From JBBSIN01 sp038232055 (GTDB lineage: Bacteria; Actinomycetota; Actinomycetes; JADGOV01): DNA of 27,591 nt. The notes beneath the pieces are model-generated. The model was not told where the DNA came from. It ran no database searches and worked only from the letters and a program-made list of their open reading frames with translations. A program made the translations under genes and the position numbers. Below are positions 7,654 through 15,744 of this stretch, one piece after another. The stretch's first letter is position 1. The number at the start of each line of letters is the position of its first letter. Location: positions 1 through 27,591 of the forward strand of contig JBBSIN010000031.1 of NCBI GenBank assembly GCA_038232055.1, read 5' to 3'.

Positions 7654-8295
7654 GTGGGGCACCCGTACTGGCCGCTGTTCGACCTCCGACTCGCCGTGCG
7701 CGGCCTTCTGCTGCGGCCGATGGCAGAGACCGACCTGATGGATCTCGCCTCTGTGCTGCCGCCGGACGTCGAGCTGGACCCCGACCTGCCGACGTACCCG
7801 ATGGTCGATGCTCGGATGGCTCGCGGGACCGCACTGCACCAGTCGTACTGGGAGAGCTTCGGCCGTTGGCGGCCGGAGGCGTGGCGGCTCGGTTTCGTGG
7901 CCCGTACGGACGGTCGGCTCATCGGCGTTCAGGGAATGGAGGCGACCGACTTCGGCCCGTTGGCGACCGTAGAGACGTACTCATGGCTCATGGCGGAGCA
8001 CCGAGGGCGTGGGCTGGGCAAGACCATGCGTCTCGCGGTGCTGGCGTTGGCGTTCGACCACCTCGGCGCCGACGTTGCGGAGACCGAGGCGTGGCCCGAG
8101 AACGAGGGATCGTTGGGCGTCTCACGGTCTCTCGGCTACGTGGACAACGGGCTAGGCCGGCACAGTCGGGCGGGTGTCGCCGCCGACATGCCGCGGCTCC
8201 GCATGACGCGCGACATCTGGCATCAGCGCCATCGGGACAACGGTGTGGCCATCGACGGCTTCGCGGAGTGCCGTCACCTCTTCGGCCTGTCCTGA
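7654..8295 (+). CDS. GNAT-family N-acetyltransferase
   Basis: A 213-residue acetyltransferase with one GNAT fold. The acetyl-CoA-binding motif A is seen as EHRGRGLGKTMRLAVL (about residues 114-129). It is followed by an ETEAWPENEGSLGVSRSLGY stretch matching the N-x-x-S-x-x-x-x-x-x-LGF/Y element near the C-terminus of GNAT folds. An N-terminal extension (1-30) precedes it. Start GTG 7654 has only a weak upstream purine stretch, so the N-terminus is the least certain part; an in-frame ATG near residue 24 is an alternative. The acceptor substrate is unknown. Confidence 0.82.
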   Translation: MGHPYWPLFDLRLAVRGLLLRPMAETDLMDLASVLPPDVELDPDLPTYPMVDARMARGTALHQSYWESFGRWRPEAWRLGFVARTDGRLIGVQGMEATDFGPLATVETYSWLMAEHRGRGLGKTMRLAVLALAFDHLGADVAETEAWPENEGSLGVSRSLGYVDNGLGRHSRAGVAADMPRLRMTRDIWHQRHRDNGVAIDGFAECRHLFGLS

Positions 8296-8364
8296 CGGCG
8301 CTGTGCCCCTGCCTTGGAGAGCAGGAAACGGCCATCGGCCACACAGCACGGGACCAGCGGAGCT

Positions 8365-8493
8365 GACTCGGCGGCCGACGTCTCGCAGCACGTCGTCGCC
8401 AGCCTCGTGACCGACTGAGTCGTTGACGCAGTGCAATCCCACAACGTCGACGAGAACGACGCACACGCCGGTTCCCGGCCGCGCTGCCGCTTC
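8365..8493 (-). pseudogene. Remnant of a GGDEF (diguanylate cyclase) domain
   Basis: Minus-strand translation gives CVVLVDVVGLHCVNDSVGH followed by EAGDDVLRDVGRRV. This aligns with the first half of a GGDEF domain; the intact gene at 10482 has AVLFCDLDGFKTVNDTLGHE at the same place. The metal-binding DxD-F pattern is altered (DVVGL) and the frame is stopped by TGA at 8496-8494 just upstream. The GGDEF catalytic loop itself is absent, since the sequence after RRV no longer matches. Only about 43 codons survive, so this is a dead fragment. It may derive from a lost paralogue of the nearby GGDEF-EAL gene. Confidence 0.7.
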
Positions 8494-8646
8494 TCAACGC
8501 TGAGCGCATCCGTCCTTGATTGACACTTGGGACAGGGTGGCGAAGATCAGGAAGACGAACACCATCACCACGGCGGCTGCCGTCCCCACCGCCGCCGTGG
8601 ACTTGATGCCGTAGGCCCGCACTCCAACCCCCCGCAGCAGCGGCAA
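8494..8646 (-). CDS. Possible small single-span membrane protein (about 50 residues)
   Basis: From TTG 8646 the ORF has 50 codons, or 42 from GTG 8622. The product has a basic, Gly-rich start, then one very hydrophobic helix (TAAAVVMVFVFLIFATL) and a short polar tail ending CAQR. AGAAGG about 10 bases ahead of the TTG could be a ribosome site. It lies on the same strand as pgi, 38 bases beyond its stop, and could be its co-transcribed neighbour. Its stop codon is in frame with the GGDEF remnant that follows, so an alternative view is that both are pieces of one broken membrane-GGDEF gene, although the linker would be unusually short. Family not recognised. Confidence 0.45.
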   Translation of the reverse strand: MPLLRGVGVRAYGIKSTAAVGTAAAVVMVFVFLIFATLSQVSIKDGCAQR

Positions 8647-8684
8647 GGTTGCGTGGCCTTCTTCGCCTAGTACCTATCGACTAG

Positions 8685-10313
8685 TCACTTCCCGGTACGG
8701 CGCCCAGTGCGGTAGCGCCGGATCAGCGCGTTCGTCGAGGAGTCGTGTTGCAGGTCCGGCTCGTCTCCCGACTCCAGCTCGGGCGCGATCCGGTTGGCCA
8801 GCATCTTGCCGAGCTCGACACCCCACTGGTCGAACGAGTTGATGTCCCAGACCGCCCCCATGGTGAAGACGCGGTGCTCGTAGAGCGCGACCAGCTGCCC
8901 CAGCACGTACGGCGTCAGCTGCGGCGCCAGGATCGTATTCGTCGGTCGGTTGCCGACGAACGTGCGATGCGGCACCTGCGCGGCCGGGACTCCTTCCGCC
9001 TCGACCTCGGTCCGCGTCTTGCCGAATGCCAAGGCCTCGGTTTGGGCGAAGAAGTTCGCCATGAGCAGGTCGTGGTGCCGGCCGACGTCGTCGTTCGGCG
9101 CCACGAACCCGATGAAGTCACACGGGATGAGCGCCGTGCCCTGGTGGAGAAGCTGGTAATAGGCGTGCTGGCCGTTGGTGCCCGGCGTGCCCCACACGAT
9201 CGGCCCGGTCGGCACCGCGACCGGCGTGCCCTCCCGGGTGACGGACTTTCCGTTGCTCTCCATGTCGAGCTGCTGGAGGTACGCCGGAAAGCGGCCCAGG
9301 TAGTTGCTGTAGGGCAGCACGGCTTGGGTCTGCGCATCGAAGAAGTCGCGGTACCAGACGCCCAGCAGGCCCAGCAGCACCGGCAGGTTCCGCTCGAACG
9401 GCGCACGACGAAAGTGCTCATCCATGGCATGAAAGCCCGCCAGCATCTCGGCGAAGCGCTCCACGCCGACCGCAATCATCAGTGACAGGCCGATCGCGGA
9501 GTCGTAGGAGTAGCGCCCGCCAACCCAGTCCCAGAACTCGAACATGTTCTCGGGATCGATGCCGAACTCGGCCACCTTCTCCGTGTTCGTCGACACCGCG
9601 ACGAAGTGCGAGCGAACCGCGGCGTCGTCGCCCAGGGCGTCGAGTAACCACCTACGGGCGGTCGTCGCATTCGTCAACGTCTCGATGGTGGTGAACGTTT
9701 TGGACGACACGACGAAGAGCGTCTGAGCCGGGTCGAGGTCGCGAGTCGCTTCGACGATGTCGGCAGCGTCGACGTTGGAGACGAACCGACAGCTGATGTC
9801 CCGGTCGGTGTAGCTGCGCAGCGCGTCGTACGCCATCGCCGGGCCGAGGTCGGAGCCGCCGATCCCGATGTTGACGACCGTACGGATGCGCTGGCCGGTA
9901 TACCCGGTCCACGTCCCCGAACGGACCCGCGCGGCGAAGTCCCCCATCTTGTCGAGCACCGCGTGAACCGCCTGAACGACGTCCGTGCCGTCGACGAGGA
10001 TGTGGGAGTTCCGCGGGGCGCGAAGTGCCACGTGCAGCACTGCGCGGTCCTCGGTCACGTTGATGCGTTCGCCGGCGAACATGGCGTCGATGCGACCGCG
10101 GAGCCCGATCCGCTCGGCCAGCGCGACGAGGCGGCGGAGCGTCTCCGACGTCACCCGGTTCTTCGAGTAGTCGAGGAGCAGCCCGTCGGTCTCGACCGTC
10201 ATCGCCGTACCGCGTCGCGGGTCGGCCGCGAACAGGTCGCGAAGCGTCGCGTCCCGAAGATCCGCGTAGTGCTCGGCGAGGGCCTGCCACTCGGGCAGGG
10301 TCGGAAGGCTCAT
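8685..10313 (-). CDS. pgi: Glucose-6-phosphate isomerase
   Basis: A 542-residue cytosolic enzyme interconverting glucose 6-phosphate and fructose 6-phosphate in glycolysis and gluconeogenesis. Both family signatures are present: DWVGGRYSYDSAIGLSLM in the middle and NSFDQWGVELGKMLANRI near the end. The sugar-phosphate-binding IGIGGSDLGPAMAYDAL and the ESNGKSVTREG stretch are also intact. Length is normal for the family. ATG 10313 has AGGA-rich sequence at the right distance upstream. It stands alone on the minus strand, divergent from the GGDEF-EAL gene (168-bp gap), with only a possible small membrane ORF downstream. Confidence 0.98.
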   Translation of the reverse strand: MSLPTLPEWQALAEHYADLRDATLRDLFAADPRRGTAMTVETDGLLLDYSKNRVTSETLRRLVALAERIGLRGRIDAMFAGERINVTEDRAVLHVALRAPRNSHILVDGTDVVQAVHAVLDKMGDFAARVRSGTWTGYTGQRIRTVVNIGIGGSDLGPAMAYDALRSYTDRDISCRFVSNVDAADIVEATRDLDPAQTLFVVSSKTFTTIETLTNATTARRWLLDALGDDAAVRSHFVAVSTNTEKVAEFGIDPENMFEFWDWVGGRYSYDSAIGLSLMIAVGVERFAEMLAGFHAMDEHFRRAPFERNLPVLLGLLGVWYRDFFDAQTQAVLPYSNYLGRFPAYLQQLDMESNGKSVTREGTPVAVPTGPIVWGTPGTNGQHAYYQLLHQGTALIPCDFIGFVAPNDDVGRHHDLLMANFFAQTEALAFGKTRTEVEAEGVPAAQVPHRTFVGNRPTNTILAPQLTPYVLGQLVALYEHRVFTMGAVWDINSFDQWGVELGKMLANRIAPELESGDEPDLQHDSSTNALIRRYRTGRRTGK

Positions 10314-10481
10314 TCCTGCGTCCTACCAGATGCACGCCGGTCGCCGAGAGGCAGCCTGCCGACCAAGGGCACGCTACCGGGATTGCTGCACTTGGCCGCT
10401 GAACTCGCCCATGGCGAATGCCGATGAGTGTGGTCAGGGACACGTGCGGACGGGCGCCGCACGCGAGAAAGGTGACACGAG

Positions 10482-12809
10482 GTGAGCGTCGGGCGGCGTG
10501 GGGTGCCAGGACGCGCTGTGGCGTACGACGTCACGATCGCCGCGATCGCGGCTGTGCTCCTCGTCGCGACGCTTGCCCACACTTCGGTGGGCCAACCCCG
10601 GTGGTACCTGTGGGCGGCCGTCCCGCTCATCGTGGTGATGTCGCGTTGGCCGGTCGTGCTCCTTCGCGAGACCAGCGGCATCGAGGTGGGCCTGGATCCG
10701 GCCGTACTGATCTTTCTGGCCTTCTGGGCCAGCCAAGGCGAGAGCGCGGTGATTTGGTCCGTCGCGTCGGTGCTCGCGCAGCTGACGCTGCGCAAGGTGG
10801 TCTGGACTCGACTGTTCAACGCCGGCGTCTGCGTGCTGGCCGGGTTGCTCGCCGTTGCCGTCGTGCAGGCGTTGACCTCTTCGCGGTACGGGTCGCGCGA
10901 CCTGCTTGCCACCGCTGCGGGTAGCGCCGTCTACTTCGCCGTCGACTACCTGCTGAGCGCGGCGGCGGTGGCCCTGCTCGGCCGGGCCACGCTGCGCGAC
11001 TGCCTGTGGGACGTCAACACGCCAATCTCGCTGGCCTGCTTCTCCGGCGTCGCCGCACTCGGCTACCTCGCCGCCGTCGTCGTCCGCCACGAGCCGTGGG
11101 CGGGCCCGCTCATGGCCGTGCCGCTCGGCACGCTCGTGCTGGCCACCCGGGCGTTCTCGCGGGCGCATGAGGACCGGGTTCGGGTCCGTGGCCTCTTCGA
11201 CGCTGCGGCCCGGGCGCAACGCGGGGACAGCGCCGAGGAGATCACCGACGCCCTCGTCACGGAGGCGTGCCGGGTGCTGTGCTGCTCCCAGGTACAGCTC
11301 CTCTCGTCGCCGGGCGGCGACGGGGAGCTCTCGGCCCCGGTGCCCGCAGTGGCCGGTCAACCCGCCCGCTGGTTGGTGGCCGGCAAGCGGATGACCGGCA
11401 ACCCGTTCAACAACGACGACCGTCAGGCGCTGGAGGCGCTCGCGGCCGTGGCCGCCGAGTCGCTGCAGCGAGCGGAGCTCGTCGGCAAGCTGGCCAGGCT
11501 GGCCCGGCACGACTCGCTGACCGGGTTGGCCAATCGCGAGGTGTTTCGGGAGCGGGTCGAGCAGGCCCTCGCCCGACGCGGCTCCCGGGTGGCGGTCCTG
11601 TTCTGCGACCTCGACGGCTTCAAGACGGTCAACGACACGCTGGGTCATGAGGCCGGCGACGCGCTGCTGGTCAGCATCGCCCAGCGGTTCGCCGCGTCGC
11701 TGCGCGGCGGTGACCTCGTCGCGCGGCTGGGTGGTGACGAGTTCGCGGTTCTACTGAGCGATGTACAGGGGACGGAGGAAGCGCTTGCGGTCGGCGACCG
11801 GCTGCTCAGCGCCTGCGCCGACCCGCTCTCGGTGGCCGGCCGCCACGTCCGCATCGGCTGCAGCGTCGGCCTCGCACTAGCAGAGACCGGTCGCCGTACG
11901 GCCCCTTCCCGCGCCCTCGCTGAGGATGCCGGCGTACTCCTGCAGAACGCCGACGTCGCGATGTACCGGGCGAAGTACGGCGGCAAGAACCGCATCGTGC
12001 TCTTCGACCCGGCCATGCTCTCGGACCAGATCGACCGGATCACGCTCGCCGAGGAGCTGCGCTACGCGGTGGGTCGCGGCGAACTCATCGTGCACTACCA
12101 GCCGATCGTCCACCTCGAGACCGGAACCGTCGACGGGTACGAGGCGCTGGTGCGGTGGATGCATCCGGTCCGCGGACTGCTGCCGCCGGCTACGTTCATC
12201 CCGCTCGCCGAGGAGACCGGGCTCATCAGCGAGATCGGCTCGTGGGTGCTGCAGCAGGCGCTCGCGGACGGCGAGCGGTTCGCGGCGGCGGCCGGTCGTC
12301 GGCTCTGCGTCGGCGTCAACGCGACCGCAGCGCAGCTGGAGGACGCGACGCTGCTGAGCTACGTCCAGGACGGCTGCACCAGCTCCAGCCAACTCGTTCT
12401 AGAGATCACCGAGACGAGTCTGGTACGGCCGGAGATCATCCCGATTCTCGACGAGCTGCGGCGGCGGCAGGTTCGCATTGTCATGGACGACTTCGGTACC
12501 GGTCACTCGTCCATCGCCAACCTGCGTCGGCTCCCGGTGGACGGCATCAAGCTCGACCGCGCCTTCGTGGCCGACGTCTCGGCCGACGATCGCGACGCTG
12601 GCATCGTCCGCGCGGTGATGGACATGGCGGCCATCCTCGGGCTCACGTTGGTGGCCGAGGGCATCGAGACAGGTCCTCAGCTCGACGCGCTTCGCCTCCT
12701 CGGCTGCACGCTTGGGCAGGGCTTCCACCTCGCTCGGCCGATGACGGCCGACGACGCGGTCGCGTTCCTCCTCGAGGAGGTCCCGAGCACCAGCGCCGTC
12801 GCCTTCTGA
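10482..12809 (+). CDS. Membrane-bound GGDEF-EAL cyclic di-GMP protein
   Basis: A 775-residue protein that should make and/or break cyclic di-GMP at the membrane. Residues about 15-225 contain some seven hydrophobic segments (sensor or anchor). Residues 230-335 are a soluble linker, perhaps a degenerate GAF domain. The GGDEF domain (about 340-510) has DxDGFKTVND, an intact GGDEF loop at 417-421 and an RxxD inhibitory site at 408-411. The EAL domain (about 522-765) keeps EAL at 554-556, GVNATAAQL, EITET, DDFGTGHSS, the lysine of GIKLD, AEGIET and GQGFHLARP. Both active sites look complete, so neither activity can be excluded by sequence. GTG 10482 follows AGGTG with about 7 bases spacing. It stands alone in its transcription unit. 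Confidence 0.95.
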   Translation: MSVGRRGVPGRAVAYDVTIAAIAAVLLVATLAHTSVGQPRWYLWAAVPLIVVMSRWPVVLLRETSGIEVGLDPAVLIFLAFWASQGESAVIWSVASVLAQLTLRKVVWTRLFNAGVCVLAGLLAVAVVQALTSSRYGSRDLLATAAGSAVYFAVDYLLSAAAVALLGRATLRDCLWDVNTPISLACFSGVAALGYLAAVVVRHEPWAGPLMAVPLGTLVLATRAFSRAHEDRVRVRGLFDAAARAQRGDSAEEITDALVTEACRVLCCSQVQLLSSPGGDGELSAPVPAVAGQPARWLVAGKRMTGNPFNNDDRQALEALAAVAAESLQRAELVGKLARLARHDSLTGLANREVFRERVEQALARRGSRVAVLFCDLDGFKTVNDTLGHEAGDALLVSIAQRFAASLRGGDLVARLGGDEFAVLLSDVQGTEEALAVGDRLLSACADPLSVAGRHVRIGCSVGLALAETGRRTAPSRALAEDAGVLLQNADVAMYRAKYGGKNRIVLFDPAMLSDQIDRITLAEELRYAVGRGELIVHYQPIVHLETGTVDGYEALVRWMHPVRGLLPPATFIPLAEETGLISEIGSWVLQQALADGERFAAAAGRRLCVGVNATAAQLEDATLLSYVQDGCTSSSQLVLEITETSLVRPEIIPILDELRRRQVRIVMDDFGTGHSSIANLRRLPVDGIKLDRAFVADVSADDRDAGIVRAVMDMAAILGLTLVAEGIETGPQLDALRLLGCTLGQGFHLARPMTADDAVAFLLEEVPSTSAVAF

Positions 12810-12831
12810 GCTCCAGCTGCGTACGACGACG

Positions 12832-13779
12832 TCACGCGCGCTCGACGAGGTCCGCCGGATCGGTGTTGCCGCCGCACACGACGACCGCGACGCGTTCGCC
12901 GTCGGCCGGCCGGTAGGCGCCGCTGGTCAGTGCAGCGAGCGCCGCCGCGCCACCTGCTTCGGCCGCTATGCGACAGCGCTGCCACAGCAGCGCACGGGCC
13001 CGCCGGATGGCGTCGTCGGCTACCAGCATGACTTGCACATCCGCAGCTGTGGCGACCGCGAACGCGATGTCGCCGATGCGTCGGGCGCCCAGCGAGTCCG
13101 CGGCGATGCCGCCGACCTCGACGTCAACCGGGGCGCCCGCCCGCAGAGCGTCGTGCAGGGTCGGGATGCCGACCGGCTCGACGCCGACGACTCGCGCACG
13201 ACCGGCCAGCGCCGTCAGGATTCCCGCGATAAGGCCGCCCCCGCCGACGGCCACCAGCACGGTGTCGACGTCCGGCACCTGCTCGACCAGCTCACGACCG
13301 ACCAGGCCCTGGCCGGCCACGACCTCGGGCATGTCGTAGGCATGGACGACGAGCGCGCCGGTCTGCGCGGATCTGGTGATCATCGCATCGTAGGCATCCG
13401 AGTAGTGCGCGCCGCCGACGACGACCTGCGCGCCCAGCCCCCGAATCCCGTCGACCTTCACCGGCGACGCCACCTCGGGCACGAACACCTCCGCCGCCAG
13501 CCCGAGTGTCGCGCCGACGTAGGCCACCGCAAGGCCGTGGTTACCGCCTGAGGCAGCCAGGATGCCCGCGCTCGTCGTACCGGCGGCGAGGACGCGGTTG
13601 TAGGCGCCGCGCGGCTTGAACGAACCGGTGTGCTGGAACAGCTCGAGCTTGAGAGCCACTGGCGGGTCCGCGAAGGTGCCTGCTTCGACGTGCAGGACCG
13701 GCGTACGCCGTACTCGGTCACTGACCCGGGCGGCTGCCTGCTCGATGTCGTCGGGTGTGGGAAGCGCCGGTGAGGTCAT
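12832..13779 (-). CDS. PLP-dependent threonine/serine dehydratase-like enzyme
   Basis: A 315-residue fold-type II PLP enzyme. The Schiff-base lysine is K55 in TGSFKPRGAYN. The cofactor-binding ASGGNHG loop is at about 77-82, and the phosphate-binding glycine loop VAVGGGGLIAGI is near 180-190. The length, without a C-terminal ACT-like regulatory domain, fits the short catabolic threonine dehydratase, serine racemase or threo-3-hydroxyaspartate ammonia-lyase subgroup rather than biosynthetic IlvA. Reaction expected: deamination of Thr or Ser to a 2-oxo acid and ammonia. ATG 13779 is the start. It lies downstream of the methyltransferase-like gene on the same strand with a 25-bp gap, so co-transcription is possible. 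Confidence 0.9.
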   Translation of the reverse strand: MTSPALPTPDDIEQAAARVSDRVRRTPVLHVEAGTFADPPVALKLELFQHTGSFKPRGAYNRVLAAGTTSAGILAASGGNHGLAVAYVGATLGLAAEVFVPEVASPVKVDGIRGLGAQVVVGGAHYSDAYDAMITRSAQTGALVVHAYDMPEVVAGQGLVGRELVEQVPDVDTVLVAVGGGGLIAGILTALAGRARVVGVEPVGIPTLHDALRAGAPVDVEVGGIAADSLGARRIGDIAFAVATAADVQVMLVADDAIRRARALLWQRCRIAAEAGGAAALAALTSGAYRPADGERVAVVVCGGNTDPADLVERA

Positions 13780-13804
13780 CGAGCCATGCTGGCACGCGGG
13801 TTGG

Positions 13805-14704
13805 TCAGTCCGGCGCCTCGGCCGGCGCGTACGGGTGACTGCCGAAGTACTGGGCGATGTCCTGCAACCGGCCGACGCTGCGGGTGAGGAACACGTAGCG
13901 CTTTCGCGGCCCAGCTTCCGCCGTCGCGATCGTCGGCAGGCGAAAGTCGAAGTACATGCCGTTGTACCGAGCGATCCGAGCGATAGTCCGGGGACTGTAG
14001 TACGACGTGTGCCCGGGGATGTAGAGGTAGTTCTGGCGTTCCAGGTCGCCGCCGTCGTAGATGTTCGTCGAGCAGACGAGCAGCCCGCGCTTGCTGAGCA
14101 GGTCGAACAATCGCGGGAACTCGGCGGCGGGGTCGAGAAAATGCTCGACGACCTCGCACGCGATAATCAGGTCGAACCGCTCGTCCGTGCCGTGCAGGAT
14201 GTTGACGAAGTCGTCGTGGTCGTGGTCGTGCAGGTCGACGACATCGCTCATGACCACCCGGTTGACGCTGGGAAGCTTCTCGATGTGGCGATAGTCGAGG
14301 CTGCGTCCCGCACTGAACACCATGACGCGCAGCGGAGCGGACGACTTGAGGATCTTGGCGCCCATCCGAGCCATGTGGTACTCGCGGCCCGGCCGCTCCA
14401 GCGTGCCGACCCGAGGCGTGAGGGCGAACTGCTTCACCGACGTGAAGCTGGCGTAGTCCCGGGAGTTGCCGCGGTTGGCGACGTAGCCACACCTCGGGCA
14501 CACCTCGATGTCATAGACCTTGCCCGGTCGCCGGAAGAAGGCGAGCTGCCGGCTGTCGACCTGCCGAGACCCGCAGACAAGGCACCGCCCTGTCCGCCCT
14601 GTCCGCGACGTACGCTCGAGTAGCCCGCGCGCCATGCACACCGCCCGGCGCGCCGCCCGGGCGGCCTCCTGACGGACCAGGCGTGACGACGGCCGGGCGG
14701 GCAT
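13805..14704 (-). CDS. Zinc-ribbon class I methyltransferase-like protein
   Basis: A 299-residue protein. After a basic N-terminus, two CxxC pairs (C41/C44 and C69/C72) form a zinc-ribbon-like module. Residues about 100-260 look like a class I SAM-dependent methyltransferase: VMVFSAGRSLDY where motif I should be, LIIACEVVEHFLDP (motif IV/post-I region), LLSKRGLLVCST, and a GHTSYYSPRTI segment common in methyltransferases acting on sugars or lipids. Motif I is degenerate, with SAGR replacing GxGxG, so SAM binding needs testing. ATG 14704 is 9 bases after the upstream gene's stop; an internal ATG near residue 24 is an alternative. The substrate is unknown; a cell-surface glycan role is a guess. 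Confidence 0.75.
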   Translation of the reverse strand: MPARPSSRLVRQEAARAARRAVCMARGLLERTSRTGRTGRCLVCGSRQVDSRQLAFFRRPGKVYDIEVCPRCGYVANRGNSRDYASFTSVKQFALTPRVGTLERPGREYHMARMGAKILKSSAPLRVMVFSAGRSLDYRHIEKLPSVNRVVMSDVVDLHDHDHDDFVNILHGTDERFDLIIACEVVEHFLDPAAEFPRLFDLLSKRGLLVCSTNIYDGGDLERQNYLYIPGHTSYYSPRTIARIARYNGMYFDFRLPTIATAEAGPRKRYVFLTRSVGRLQDIAQYFGSHPYAPAEAPD

Positions 14705-14713
14705 CAGCGGATG

Positions 14714-15478
14714 CTAGCGGCCACGACCCGGACCGCTCGCCTCCCGCGCCTGGCGCACGGCCTCGGCCGGCGTACCGCGCCAGGGCTCGCCGTGACCCGG
14801 CAGCAGCAGGTCGGCGTCCAGACGCTCCAGCGCGTCGAGCGACCGCAACGCGTCGCGCGAGTCGGCGTTGACCGCAGCCGGCATCAGCCGGGGGCCGCGG
14901 TCGCGGCTGAGCACGTCGAGGGTGACGAGCGCGTCGCCGCTGAGCAATATCCCGCGGCCCGGCAGCAAGAACGACGTGTGCCCCTCCGTGTGGCCGGGCG
15001 TCTCCACGGGAAGCGGGCGGCCGGGCAGGTCGAGCTCGGTGCCGGCCTCGAAGGACTCCACATCTTGCACCCACGTCGGCGTCATGAAACCGTGTCGAGC
15101 GGCGTGCACGACGAAAGCAAATGCGCTCGGCCGCCACAGGTGGGGCAGCAGTCCCGGTACCAGCGTGAACGGCGACGACCCGCGGGCTCTGCCGCGGACC
15201 CGGTCGACCTCCGCCGAGCGAGCATGCACCGGCACGCCGGCGCGACGCGCCTTCTCGGCCGCGCCGAGGTGATCGGCATGCCCGTGGGTGAGCAGCACTG
15301 CCGCCAGGTCGGCGGGTTGCCGGCCCAGTGCGTTCAGCGCCGCGGTGATCCGCGGCCAGCTGCGCGGCCAGCCGCTGTCGACGAGTAGATATCGGCCCTC
15401 GTCCTCGACGAGATACCAGTTGACCAGCCCGTCCGCGAAGCGATGGACGCCAGCGGCAACCTGCTCGAGATCTGTCAC
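14714..15478 (-). CDS. Metallo-beta-lactamase-fold hydrolase
   Basis: A 254-residue MBL-fold enzyme. The zinc-binding motif THGHADHLG gives H65, H67, D69 and H70. A second metal ligand lies in PGHTEGHTSFLL and an acidic ligand in LLSGDALV. It belongs to the broad glyoxalase-II/hydrolase group, not the antibiotic-hydrolysing enzymes in particular. The natural substrate cannot be read from sequence. GTG 15478 has GGAAGG about 9 bases ahead. It heads a minus-strand run with the methyltransferase-like gene (9-bp gap) and the dehydratase gene, so the three may be one transcript. Confidence 0.9.
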   Translation of the reverse strand: MTDLEQVAAGVHRFADGLVNWYLVEDEGRYLLVDSGWPRSWPRITAALNALGRQPADLAAVLLTHGHADHLGAAEKARRAGVPVHARSAEVDRVRGRARGSSPFTLVPGLLPHLWRPSAFAFVVHAARHGFMTPTWVQDVESFEAGTELDLPGRPLPVETPGHTEGHTSFLLPGRGILLSGDALVTLDVLSRDRGPRLMPAAVNADSRDALRSLDALERLDADLLLPGHGEPWRGTPAEAVRQAREASGPGRGR

Positions 15479-15531
15479 GAGGAGCTACCTTCCCCACTCG
15501 CTGGGAGCCGACGACTCGGCGACGTGCTGGG

Positions 15532-15732
15532 ATGCTCGGTCGGCAGGATCCGGTGTCCTGGCTCGGCTACGTTACGTCGGCGGACTTGCGGAACCGCACT
15601 CTGCAGAACTGGCAGTCGGAGTTCCTGGCGGTGGCCAGCATGGTCGTCCTGTCGATCTACCTCCGTCAGCGCGGGTCGCCGGAGTCCAAGCCGGTTGGGG
15701 CGGCCCACGCAGACACCGGCGTGCAGGGCTGA
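15532..15732 (+). pseudogene. Truncated C-terminal piece of a DUF6766-like membrane protein
   Basis: The 66-residue frame encodes PVSWLGYVTSADLRNRTLQN, then WQSEFLAVASMVVLSIYL, RQRGSPESKP and a short polar end. The NWQSEF + hydrophobic helix + RGSPESK order matches my memory of the end of DUF6766 proteins, which normally have about 100 further residues and two more helices in front. Here the upstream frame reads only charged, non-membrane sequence back to the neighbouring gene. The piece has no ribosome site ahead of ATG 15532. It is most likely a 5'-truncated relic; translation as a one-helix peptide cannot be excluded. Confidence 0.6.
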
Positions 15733-15744
15733 GCGGTCCGGAAC

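Noticed and set aside
10434..11648. Minus-strand open frame of 404 codons opposite the GGDEF-EAL gene
   Set aside because: Low-complexity His/Arg/Gln-rich translation, antisense to a well-supported gene.
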